This document shows positions 1 through 11,400 of a stretch of 64,000 bases of DNA, piece after piece. Source of the DNA: Amaranthus tricolor (taxonomy: Eukaryota; Streptophyta; Magnoliopsida; Caryophyllales; Amaranthaceae); the NCBI RefSeq assembly GCF_026212465.1, contig NC_080057.1:21782147-21846146 (forward strand), given 5' to 3'. Made by a program: the position numbers and the translations under genes. The notes under the pieces were generated by a model. That model did no database searches. It saw nothing but the letters and a program-made list of their open reading frames with translations, and was not told the DNA's origin. How positions within the stretch are numbered: the first letter of the stretch is position 1; each line of letters begins with the position of its first letter.

Positions 1-221
1 CGGTTTGGTCGGCATGGCTCTGGCGTGTTCTTTGGGTTAGTTTGGATTTTGGCTTTTTATTTCGGGAGGGTTCAATATCACTGGCACATTGTTTCTTGCC
101 CCAACCCTATTGACCATTTCTGATGTTCTGTATCATGTTAGGGCCTCTAATTTCCTGTGGTCTTACAATATATCGGTAATCAACATGATCAAAGTCACAT
201 TTCTGTTTTGTATTCATGCAG
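1..221 (+). other. Intron of the COQ6 gene, upstream part
   Basis: No coding exon is seen here. The stretch is T-rich and ends in a good acceptor (cag at 219-221), so it is read as the 3' part of an intron. The first COQ6 exon(s), with the FAD-binding GxGxxG segment, must lie left of the window. Confidence 0.6.
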
Positions 222-3200
222 CAAGCTCTCCTATAACCAGGAAGATGAGAGTTGCCATCATTGATGATAATCCTGCTTTAACCTCTGGAAGTTGGTTAAA
301 TAAAGAGGAGCCTCCTGATCCAAGAGTCAGTACAATAACACCAGCTAGCATCGCTTTTCTTCAAAGTATGTTGTTTTTGTATGTCTTCGAATGTATATTG
401 TATCAAGTTTCAGAAATATAACTTGACTCAGTTTACATAAACAGACTGGAAAGTAATTTTTTTTCCTTGTACAAGTACTTCGTTAGTTCATTTTATTTAT
501 CAGCCGGGGCATTTATTCTTTCTTTTGTTTACTCACAGTAGGTCAAAGTTTCTAGGGAATATTATTTGTATTGTTACCCTTTTGTTTTCTTTTTTGACTT
601 TCAAGAACTAAGAAGTAATTATTGCAGATATAGGAGCTTGGAAGTATGTTGAACAGCAACGTCATGCATACTTTGATAAGATGCAGGTGAAGTTTTGTTC
701 CTTTCATTTTTGCAGTAGTTTTTTTTTCTGCTACCGTATGCTCTTCACTTAATTTAAACCTAGGATTTTAAAAGGTAAATTGCTTAGTTGTAAGTTTAGA
801 TAACATTTGAGAGGGAGAGATAGAGGTGTGATACAGAGTGAGAAGCGAAAGGTTAGGTGTGATAGCTGCTACTTTATAGTATGCTTCCATTTTCCTTGTG
901 AAGGAATTTTGTTTCTTATAAGGTAAAGCAAATTGTATCCCTCCAATTCTCTTCCTTTCTCTTCTCTTCCTATATGTTATTCTAAACAAATCAAATTAGA
1001 TCTCTCACTTTCCCTTTGAAACTCCCTATCCGAATATTTTGTTATTGATTTTGTGGGTTCCTAGAGTTGTTTGAGGTTCAAATAATAGTATTTATGATAT
1101 ACTTGTATCTTTTTTTTTCACATGTATATCTTTTGTTTTTTGAATTATTTTGCTCTGTTGAATGCTTACATGATAGCTCCAAGAGTCCCTGTCTTGCATC
1201 AGTATTTTCCTTTTGTTCTCAATCGAATTTCATGTTTGCTAGGAAAAATTATGGGAAAGTTTAACATGTGAAGTTTAACTCTAAGAATCTAGTATTATAT
1301 ATTTTGACCCTTGCATGTCACACATTTTTTTTGTTTCTCATCATAATCAATCATTTATTGCCATAGTGCCACCTCTGATATCCCTGTTCCTTTTCACCCT
1401 TATGTTTTTGGTATCTGTATGTAGTATTGAAGCTGAATTTTCTTGCAGGTATGGGACTATACTGGTCTAGGGTATACCCGGTACAATGCTAGAGATGTTA
1501 ACAAGGAAATTCTTGGGTAAGTTTCCACTGATCCAAATTCAAAACCTTTTTAAAACAATGAAGTCACTGTTTCTTCCATGGGTTTATGAAAGAGGGCTGA
1601 TACAGTTTTTTTTAAACTAATATTCTAGGTGTGTTGTTGAGAATAAGGTGCTACTTAGCTCGCTATCAATGTGTATGCAGGTATAATTCAGTTTTTCTTT
1701 CATTCAATGCATGCCCTTCACGAATTAAGAAACTTATTGTTAGGATTGGACACACAATTTAATAATATTTGAAAGGCATGTATAGGATGTTTTGATAGAT
1801 AGTGTATAAGTGTTATAAGATACTAACTGTTTGCGAGAAAGCTCATGGGGTAGACCTCACATGAAATTTGAATAAAGAGAACCAATTTGGGTGGGGTTAT
1901 TCTTTTCATTGTATGTGACTAGAGTATTTTGTGGAATAAACAAAAAAATAGGAAGCTTATTTGTGAATGGAGGCCGAGGAAGTATTATGGTTCAGGTAAA
2001 CTGAAAGTAAAGGTAAACTTCACTCGACCAATCTATCGAGGTTTTTTCTTTTTATCATACTTTCTCCATCTCTTGACTGCTCTATGATGTTCTCATAAGT
2101 TGGGTTGTTTCTAAGCTTAAGTCCACCATGCTTTACAATAACTGTATAGGTTTCCCGTTTCTCTGGCAGTCCTGTTCTATTATGACAATGTTATTCTGAA
2201 TAAATTTATAACCTTTTTGGAGTATTCTTTGAGTTAAGTTGGAGAGTTTGAAATATAGACAACACAAAGCTATTAATTAAACACTATCAAGTTATTAACA
2301 CCTTTCGGATTGAATCTACCTTTTTATGCCTGCATGCTCATGTATCATTATTTGCAACTTTTATTTTATTTCATCTCATAAATTTTTCTCTACGGAATGG
2401 CACAGGAGAAGGACTTCCAGAAGACCGTACTTCCTTCAAGAGTGGCTTCAATGGCTTTACAGTCAAGTGTGTCACCCACCAAGATGGACAGTCAATTAGC
2501 AACATTGGAGCTGGTTGATGGCTGCAATGTAGCTGCAAGATTGGTGGTACGTTATATTTTGAAATTACAATTCTGAATAAGTAATTATGCTATGAAATAC
2601 AATAGAATTGTTGCTGGACAGCATATCCTTCTATTTTAGCGTTCTGAATTTCCATGTATTTGACATTCAGTTTTTAAGAATGTGCTTCAATTGAAGTTAG
2701 AACCCTTACCTTCTCTTTAACTTTTTTTTGGTGTACATTATATGTTCCATCCATGAGAAAACCTGTATCTGGATGGTCTACTCATCGTAATAAGACTGAT
2801 TGCAATAATTAAAATGTGGTTGAGCTTTACTTAGAATTCCCTTTGAAGCATATGTCCTCCCTATTTTAACCTATTTTTATGAACCAAAGATTTATAATTC
2901 TTTGGGAAGAGTAAGCACATTTCATACTACCCTCCATGAGAAACCTGGATGTGGATGGTCTACTCATCTTATTGAGATATCACGTGCCAATAAGACTGAT
3001 TGCAATAATTAAAACATGGTTGAGCTTTACTTAGATTTCTCTCTAAAGCCTATGCTCTACAAAGTACTTTTCTTTTGTTTGTTGTTATTAACAGCGAACA
3101 AACTCTAACCTTAGGCTCGGACACGAAGACACTTATTTTGGGGAATTTTTTGTTTAAAAAGCTTATTTTATTCAATCCTTCGTTAAGTTGCTCCCTCACT

Positions 3201-5100
3201 TGATGTGACCTATAGCCCCCTTACTTTAAAGTTTGAATACACTTTTTTCCTCATACACACTCTGCAAAATGCTTCTATTACATTTGAAATATTTTCCTCA
3301 AAAAAAAAAATATATGTTTCATGAAATTTCATAGAGCGATGGTTTAATGTCTGAGCATGCACCAAACTAAAGGTTGAAAGTTGAAAAGGCTTTTCAATAC
3401 AGGCAGGTGTTGTCCATATTAATATGCTTTTGGAGTTCAGCATCCTTAACTGCTTAAAAACACTAGCATTTACTGACATGCAGGGAAAGATTTGTGATAT
3501 ATTGTACATCGGACTTCGAGTTTTGAATGCTTTGGCACTAACCTCTCAAATTATGGGATCGTCTTTGTCGTTTTTTTTTGTTTTTTTATCCTATCTTTCC
3601 ATGGATATTATCATCTAATTCCTCATTCATTGTTTTTAAGCATAACTTTTTAAATATTGTGCTATACAAATAACAACCTTATTCTTAGGTTGGAGCTGAT
3701 GGAGGAAGGTCACGCGTTAGAGAGTTGGCAGGATTCAGCTCCACTGGCCAGAAGTATCCTCAAAATGCTGTTATCTGCACAGTTGAACATTTAATGCCTA
3801 ATCATTGTGCATGGCAGAGGTTTCTTCCTGCTGGACCAATTGCACTTTTGCCGGTAGGCGATACTTATAGCAATATTGTCTGGACAATGAGCCCTAAGGA
3901 GTCTTCAGATTGCAAAGCTATGACTAAGGATGATTTTGTGAAAGCTGTTAACCGTGCATTGGATCATGGATTTGGTCCTCATCCACAACCAAATTCAAGT
4001 TTTGATAAGATTTTCTCTAGCTTCTCATCAGATTTAGTCTCTTGCAAGGAGTCTTTCGAAGTTCCACCAAAGGTCGTCAATTTGGCATCAGAAAGAATGG
4101 TGTTTCCACTGTCTTTAGTACATACTAATACTTACGCTAAAAGACGTGTTGTTCTCATCGGTGATGCTGCCCACACCGTTCATCCGCTGGCCGGTCAAGG
4201 AGTTAACCTTGGTTTTGGAGATGCATCTGTTCTCTCGAAAGTTATCTCTGAGGGTACTGCTGTTGGTGTTGACATAGGACAGGTATCATACAATCATCTC
4301 CTTTTTTTTTATTTTTTGTTTCTGATGCGGTTTTATATGGAAACACATTTATAACACAAGTATTAGCCTCAAACTGAACATGTGAATTTGCCGCATTATC
4401 ACCTTTCCGCTCCCCCCTCTCTCACCCTCAATTACCGAGGTACTTCGAGAAAATTTTACCTCATTGCATTTCTTTTTTTCTGCTTCAAAAAGAGAATATG
4501 CTACTGATTTATTCAAACATGACATTAATTTAATATGAAATCATACAAGATACTTGCACATTATTGGAACTCATCTGTGCTTTCTTATAAAACAAGTTGA
4601 CTAGCAAACCTAGATCTAGTTTGAACAAGGGTCTTATTTACCAAAAAATTTGAATGAAAGATAAGACAGGAAAGTTATATGCTTCATTTTTCCTACCAAT
4701 AAGATGTGAAACACATTTTATTTGAATTCTTGTATGTAATGAATTTCTACGGACTATAGATAAATTGAACGAAACAGGAAATTAAGTATACTAGTTACTT
4801 GTATTTGGAAGAAAACAAGAAATTTCTATGAATAATTTCCTGTTGAATGTAGCTTATGCAATTGATGGCCTGTTGCAGCTTTCCTTGCTACGGAGATATG
4901 AAGCTGATCGAAAGCCAGCAAATTATTTGATGGCTACTATTCTCGATGGCTTCCAGAAGGCATACTCCATTGATTTGGGACCGCTGAACGCTTTAAGAGC
5001 TGCCGCATTTCATGGAGCGCAGTACATTGCACCTTTGAAGAAGAATATCATCTCATACGCCTCCGGTGAACAGAAACTTCCATTTTTCTTATCGAGCTGA
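222..5100 (+). CDS. COQ6: COQ6-type ubiquinone biosynthesis FAD monooxygenase, 5'-truncated by the window
   Basis: Flavin-dependent monooxygenase of the UbiH/COQ6 family, which hydroxylates the ring of the coenzyme Q precursor at the inner face of mitochondria. Exons read as 222-365, 628-686, 1449-1516, 1629-1680, 2406-2546, 3689-4282 and 4879-5100 (TGA). They join in frame to 425 residues after the split first codon; Arabidopsis COQ6 has about 500, so roughly 80 N-terminal residues (transit peptide and GxGxxG) are missing. Visible family marks are WDYTGLGYTRYNARD, the DG motif VGADGGRSRVRE and the second FAD motif GDAAHTVHPLAGQGVNLGF. The C-terminus has the conserved GPLNALR segment. Introns 3 and 5 hold local duplications. 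No frameshift or stop is seen. The family call is firm; catalytic activity is inferred from the family. Confidence 0.93.
2748..3056 (+). repeat. Direct duplication within COQ6 intron 5
   Basis: Two diverged copies, about 2748-2861 and 2933-3056, share catgagaaa, ctggatggtctactcat, taagactgattgcaataat and ggttgagctttacttaga in the same order. Copy 2 has an extra roughly 18-bp piece (attgagatatcacgtgcc). The offset is about 185 bp. It looks like an old local duplication and does not touch an exon. Confidence 0.8.
3073..3104. repeat. Lone copy of the MULE subterminal palindrome
   Basis: A palindrome-like word (gttgttattaacagcgaaca) inside COQ6 intron 5 matches the subterminal repeats of the Mutator-like element at 58-63 kb, including the trailing aaactct. 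It may be a remnant of a short non-autonomous relative. No clear TIR pair was found around it. Confidence 0.55.
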
Positions 5101-5787
5101 AGTTTGCTGGCCGGCTGTTACTACCTTTCTCTGCAGAATCTTCTTTAACTTTTCCGGTTTGGCGATTTGCTGCCCCGATTGCAGGACTGGATAATGTGTG
5201 TGGATTTCACTCGTCAAAGCAAACGAAGTGAAAAGAGCAAGTCAAGTCACAAGTGATACTTGTTTGTTGGTCTTGAATGAGCAACTCCTTGTAAATAGCA
5301 GTACTATCTTCGTTTTTTATTAATAGCTACACTTCAGTCAAAAAGCTCTCACATGAATTAGAATAAATGAAGATTAAGTTTGTTTTTTTTTTTTTCGTTT
5401 CCGGTATTATGTCAACTATGGAAGCCGAGTTTCACTATTACTATAAAGAAGTAATTATCCTAGCAACTATGGTATTAGATCGTCTCACAACCAAAACATA
5501 TTCATACAAGGAGTTCAAATTCAAAGCAGATGAGTGTTTTAAGTACCACTGTAGCATGCAAGTGTTTTAAGTAGAAAGTGGTTGTTTAACTATGTTACAC
5601 CCCACAATGCACTAGTTAGGCTTGTTTTACATTTCTACATAATTTTAAGACCTAAACACAAGAAACAATCAATTTTCATCAAAATCGATAATATGGATAA
5701 ATTATTAATTCACCAGTTCGGTACTTTTTCACTCTCAAAATTAATTTTCGACTTAACCATTATATTTAAAACGTATTAAAACCCTCA
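5101..5787 (+). other. COQ6 3' region and gap before HAC
   Basis: The first 250 bases after the COQ6 stop look like a 3' UTR, with aataaa at 5361-5366 as a possible poly(A) signal. Beyond that the DNA is AT-rich and I see no gene; short open frames here show no family features. Confidence 0.5.
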
Positions 5788-6360
5788 AACACTAATTTTA
5801 CCCTTTTGACACCCCAAAACTAATTTTAATTTTTTTATCTTATAAGACAAAGTAAAGCATATAACATTACTAACTACTTCATCTACCCTTGGAAATACCA
5901 AAAGGGGCATAAAATTAGAATATTTTATTACATAAAAGTTGATATTATTTATTTTGTGTTGAATATAAAATTTGAAATTTTAAATGCATGTACTAGAAAT
6001 TTGAGAATTAGTTTAATTTGAGTTAATTTTACAAAAAATAAAATAAAATATAATAAAAATGTACTAAATCTCTAGAAAACTAATTTTTACATTTTTGACA
6101 CGTGTGAAATAATTTTTAATTTTTTTTACCTATGCAAAATTAAGCATATAACAAATCTAACAATAATCCAGCCATAAAAATACCAAAAAGAACATAAAAT
6201 TAGAATATTTTTATTTTTATAACATAATTTCAAAAATTGATATTTTTGATCTTAAGTTAATATAAAATTCGAAATTTAAAATCATGTAATTTGAGAATTT
6301 GTTTAAATTTGGGTTAATTTAGCAACAAATAAAAAATAAAGAAATATAATAAAAAAGCCA
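5788..6360 (+). repeat. Tandem duplication, about 289-bp unit, upstream of HAC
   Basis: Two diverged tandem copies start near 5788 and 6076. Matching landmarks in order are aaaactaattttt, ttttgacac (5804 and 6093), taagcatataac or its variant, aaataccaaaa, cataaaattagaatattt, and tttgagaattagtttaa or its variant. The second copy ends where the probable HAC leader begins, so it may carry duplicated upstream regulatory DNA. Confidence 0.8.
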
Positions 6361-7423
6361 AGCCTTAAAACATTGATGCGAAACTGAGCATCGAACGAAG
6401 AAGAGGAGATAAAGCGAAGAACAAAAAAGGATTGAAGCGAAAAACATTCAACAACAATTTGTTGAAGCAAAATCTTTACAATCAATATCGATTTAATTCA
6501 GAAAATCTCAACTTTCTACGATTTTGAATTCAATTTTCCTCTTTTTTTTTTTTTTTTTTTCAAAGTTAGGGTTTTGTATCTAGAACCCTAACTCAACTGA
6601 AATTGAAGAAATTGTGTCAATATAAATTGGGGCTTTTGCTTTAATTGAATTTTCGATAAGTTATATTGGAGGATCTGATTCATCCACCGTGTGATCATCG
6701 TTAAAAAGTTCGTCAATTGTTGCACCGAGCAAGTGAAGCACCGTCATTGTGCTAATTTTAGTCAATTTATTGGGGTTTTTTCTTAGTGATTGATTATAAG
6801 GTACGCAAAATGTTACTAATGTTAATTTGATTCCGTAATGTGTGAAATTGATGTTATGTTTCTTTTTTTGGCTATTTTTTAAATTGATTCTTGAATGGTG
6901 TGAATTATTTGTGATGAATATTGCATTGATGATGGTAAATTTGTAGTCTTGAGGTCTATTTAATTGATAATTAGGGTGCAAAACGTCATTTTTACTGCTG
7001 AAATTAGCCGCTTACTTCAGTTTTGTTGTATCTTACTTGCTTGCATATCTTAATGATGAATTGTAATTGTGAAACGAGGGGAAAAAAGGATTGTTTGGTA
7101 AATATGATCTCTTTGTTAAGGATTTGAGTGTATTGATTGGTAAAGATGATTTCTTTATTAAGGCAATGACTGCTTTGTTGGATTAGTCTTGTGTATGATG
7201 GGTCAAATTTTTATAACTTGGGGTGGATTATGAAATATATTTCGTACAAAGCATTGGATTGGAGTAGAAATTGAGGTGTTAATGTGAAGTATGCAACAGT
7301 ATGCCTACCTTTGTGCATTGGATGCTAGTGAGATGAATTTAGAAACTAATATTATGCATAATTGCATAGCATTACCATGCATTGTCTCATGGAGATGCCT
7401 TAATGAGTGATCTGAAGTTGGTA

Positions 7424-7581
7424 CTCCCTCCATCACTTCCCTTTGGCCATTTTTTTCTCTCTTTCTCTCTTGGGATTACTATGGGAGAGTGCAGAAGTGA
7501 ATAGTTTATTAAATAGAGTGAGAGTCATTATGAAAAAATAAATAGAAGGGAAAGTGGGACAAAAAAAAGGGACAAAGGAAG
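7424..7581. mobile_element. Stowaway-like MITE in the HAC leader intron
   Basis: The left end reads TA then CTCCCTCCATCACTTCCCTT. The right end, read on the other strand, gives CACTTCCTTTGTCCC, followed by a T-run as on the left. Length near 158 bp, CTCCC ends and a TA target fit Stowaway (Tc1/mariner-type) MITEs. The right target copy has drifted to TG. Confidence 0.7.
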
Positions 7582-7942
7582 TGTTGTGTATCTGTATATG
7601 TAAATTGCCACTGTGGGTGGCTGATGACTTGAAGATGCCCTTGGATGTGCACACATGTACTTTTATTTTGGGTTGAGTCTGATTTGTTTTTCTGGCATTT
7701 CCTACTTGTCTGTACATGGTCAGATTGGTCTTCTACATGGTTTGTCTTCTTCATGCATATTTAGACGGGAAGTGGTGCTGGATTTTATAAGTTAACCAAG
7801 TTGAAACTCTAATTCTTGCATTTGCGTCTTTCTGATAATTGCTATGTGTATCCAACTCAGTGATTATATGTTTTTAGAACCAAGATCAGAAATATTGTGA
7901 AGTAAAACTGCTCGTAACTGCTGTGGAAGCTTCTAGCCTTTT

Positions 7943-8266
7943 GATTTCTTGGTTATACATGATTATATTGTTTTCACATCAAACTTTATAAAAATAAGGA
8001 GTTTTAGTTTGTCGCCTTTACTTTTATCGCTCTTGGTTGCTGTGTATTTTTCATTTCTTGGTTATATAATGATTAAATTGTTTTCACATTAGTCTTTGTA
8101 ATTGAAGGAGGTTTTCTTTGTGACTTTACTCGCTCTCTATTGCTGTGTATTTTTCATTTCTTGGTTATATAGTAATTAAATTGTTTTCACATTAATCTAT
8201 ATAAATTGAAGGAGTTTTAGTTTGTGGACTTTACATTTATCGCTCTTGTTGCTGTGTATTTTTCAT
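7943..8266 (+). repeat. Three tandem copies of a 103-109-bp unit in the HAC leader intron
   Basis: Units begin at about 7943, 8052 and 8155, each with tttcttggttata, aattgttttcacat or a close variant, ggagttttagtttgt or a variant, then gctgtgtatttttcat. The last unit abuts the 3' end of the leader intron. No coding content. Confidence 0.85.
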
Positions 8267-8476
8267 AATGCTTTATATTTTCTCCGCACCCCAAACAAGA
8301 ATACGGTGAAGTTTGAGTAAATATAACTTTTGAAGCTTTCCTTGTATGTGTCCTTGCAGTTGTGAGTTGTGTTTTAGCATTGGGAAGGTAGCATGTCCTT
8401 GGGATGCTTTTGTGAAATGATCTTCATATGGTGAAACTGATGCACTTTCAGGCTTTCGGCAATCTTAGAGTTGAAA

Positions 8477-11400
8477 ATGAATGTGACGCGTGGGTCGGGT
8501 CAGATATCCGACCAGGTACCTAACCAGACTAGTAATCAGTTGCCTGGTCTACCTCAGCAGAATGTAAATGCATTCCATACACAGGTGCAGAATCCAGTTG
8601 GTCAAAGTCATCCATCGGTAATGGATCCTGAAATTTTGAGAAGTCGGCGTTACATACAAGCTAGGATGTAAGATATCTTGATTAAATTTTTGTTTGTCTT
8701 ATTTATACTTGGCTGTATCTTTTTCCTCTTTTTTCTATTTTTTGGCAGTCCTTTGATTGGTTGTCTTTATTATGAATAAAGTAGCCAATTGAAAGTAATA
8801 GTATATTCTATGGGTTTTTTTGGACCTTCCACTGATAAATTATTTTTGTGTATTTAAAGATTGTTAGTTTGTTACACGTTGCTCCTAATTTCCAAACAAA
8901 CCACTAATGCTTGCTAGTGAAGTGAGGCCTCTTGTTTTTTTGTTTTTTTATATCTTCTATGTCTTTGCATCTGTGATGATATGTGTGTGAAAAGAGTGAA
9001 ATGAATTATTCTTCTTAATTTTTCAGGTATGCATCCATTTCTGTCTATCGTTTTCTTATACTTATTCTAAAAGATGTTTTGTTTTGATTTACATTTCCTA
9101 GACTTTTTACTTTGTATCAGAACAAGTTTGTGCGTTGGTGTCTGACTTTTTGTCATGTTAATTGTTCTTAAAAGAAGTGTTTAATTGTCACCCATGTTAG
9201 ATTTTTCTGAGGATCTAATATAGGTTCTTTAAGATGAAATGTTCCAATTAAGCTAGGTTTTGATATGGTTTGTTTTAGGTGATCCTTTTATGATTTTCCT
9301 GAGAAGGGTGATTGCTATTTACTAAATAGATACATATTATCATATAGATGGCATATCCTCATACCTTGAAAGGTTTCATATGTTAGTCATTGATATTCTT
9401 TAAATTCAAAATTTTCCTATTTCTATTTGCAAAGGGCTCAATCTTTTTATTCAATGTAAGAGGTTGGTTCTGTATTCCCTTTCATTTAAAAGAGGCCAGT
9501 TGATCTGCTATGCCTATGTTGATAATTTATAAGAGATTACAGACAGTGTACAGTTTCTCTGGTATTTATGGGACAATTTTATGTGTGATGGTCTGAGTAG
9601 GTTATTGTATTCTCTGTCTGCTTCCCTCTAAGTGTCAGCTTCTTTTTTCTGTATTGTTAGATTGCTATTTCTTATTGGAGGAATTCATTTCAGGGCTGCA
9701 CTTTATTGATTATGTTATTTGATTAGTATTTAGTGGTTATTTACTCATTTAAAGAAACCATTGAGGGAAACATTTTTTTCATTTCTCAGCATGTTTTTTT
9801 GTTAATAAATAGTCATAGCTATGTTGTGAACAAGTTATGTGTCTTTTTGTTGTGATTTGAAAAGTTTTTCTTGCACTAATGTTCAGAATGTTTGTTTGAT
9901 TTTGGTTGGACATGATTGCCCTTGTCTTGCATAATCAAGTAAGGTTCATGTGTTGCATATGGATTAGAAGTTTTGTTGAATATAATATAGTTGGATGATG
10001 CGCATCTTTTTAATAGTGGATTATCTATCTATTTTTATAATTAGCCTGTCATATTTACACGTTTGATGATTCTGTCCGTTTTTGGTTAATTTTTTGCCTC
10101 TGTTGTGTGGTAAATGGAACTTCTATGTATTTGTCTGTATACGTTTTTGTTTATTGCTAGTTTTTGTAATTAATTAAGGCATATGGAAAAGAGGAAAAGC
10201 ACTTACATGCTGAGGTGTATTTTAGAAATGCTAGATTATGTGAGAATAAGGTTGCTTACATTTGACCATCTCTCTCTGTCTAGGCAAGTTCAGTAGCTTT
10301 GGAATAATAGTATGTTGTAACTTGTAATTATCTCTATCCGTGTTTTTCTTTGGGAACTTTTAGTTGCTATTTTTCTGTCAAGTCATAATTAAGATATTAA
10401 TTTCCTTTTATCTTCAGTTGTGATATTCTAATGCGGAGGCAGCCACAAAAAAATGAATATATTTTAAGGAAAGTTCAAGAATTATCAAAACGCTTGGAAG
10501 AGGGGGTATTTAAATCAGCTGCGACGATGGTAGGCCTTTACCCATCCCCCACTTCTTTGTCTTTCTGTGATTTAGATGGTTGTAAATCAAAATAATCCTT
10601 TATTGTATTTCTCATTTCCCGCTTTGAAAAGAGTTACTGGGACTCAAATGATTTCTTGTTGTCTAATTTCCTGACAGGAAGAATACATGGACATGGATAC
10701 ACTTGAGCTCCGTGTACAGGCCGTAATTAAGCGGTCTAATCATGCTCCTCAACCTTCGCAGTTTATGAATACTCCAACTCCTGTTGGTGCAATGATACCC
10801 ACACCTGGTATGCAACAGCAACACAATATAAATTCAAATGTGAGGGTATCTTCAGCAGTGGATCCTTCTATCACGATCACAAGTAGTGGGAGTGGCATGT
10901 CCTCCTCAATTTCAGTTCCAGGCACAGGGGGCTTGATGCCAAATTCCAATGGATCATTTTCCAACATTCGTGGTGGTGCTTTCCATGGAGCTGATAGTGA
11001 GTATAGTGTGTTTTAATTCTCACGAGACACACTTTATCATTTTCTGATGATTCTTTTTTTGCAGGATCTCTTTCAAATGGTTACCAGCAATCAGCATGTA
11101 GTTTCCCCATGAATTCTAGCAGTAACAACGTAATGGCTGGGCAGAGCGTTATGAGCCACATGATTCCTACTCCTGGGTTTAGTAGTAATAACAATAATCA
11201 GACATTAATGAATGTGGACAACACTAGCAATGGTGGTGTATTATCTAGTGTTGATTCTTTGGGTGTGTCACAGCAGGTGCCGGAAAAACATGTTGGTCAA
11301 AATAGTCGCATGTTACAGAACCATGGCCATGCGGTGAACAATGGTATGCAGGCGAGACTCCAAAATGGCTCTGGGAACAGTGGATTTGGGAACAATGTAC

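Larger units (their letters stand above)
6361..8476 (+). other. Probable HAC 5' leader and leader intron
   Basis: Purine-rich DNA at about 6361-6480 looks like a transcribed leader. A good acceptor (ctttcag, ending 8451) lies 25 bases before the HAC ATG, which implies a leader intron of 1.5 to 2 kb. The leader donor is not assigned; more than one GT fits. A T-run lies at 6541-6560. cDNA would be needed to place the leader exon. Confidence 0.45.

Noticed and set aside
89..421. Single 110-codon gene at the left edge
   Set aside because: Only residues from 222 to 365 match COQ6; the rest is intron read-through on both sides.
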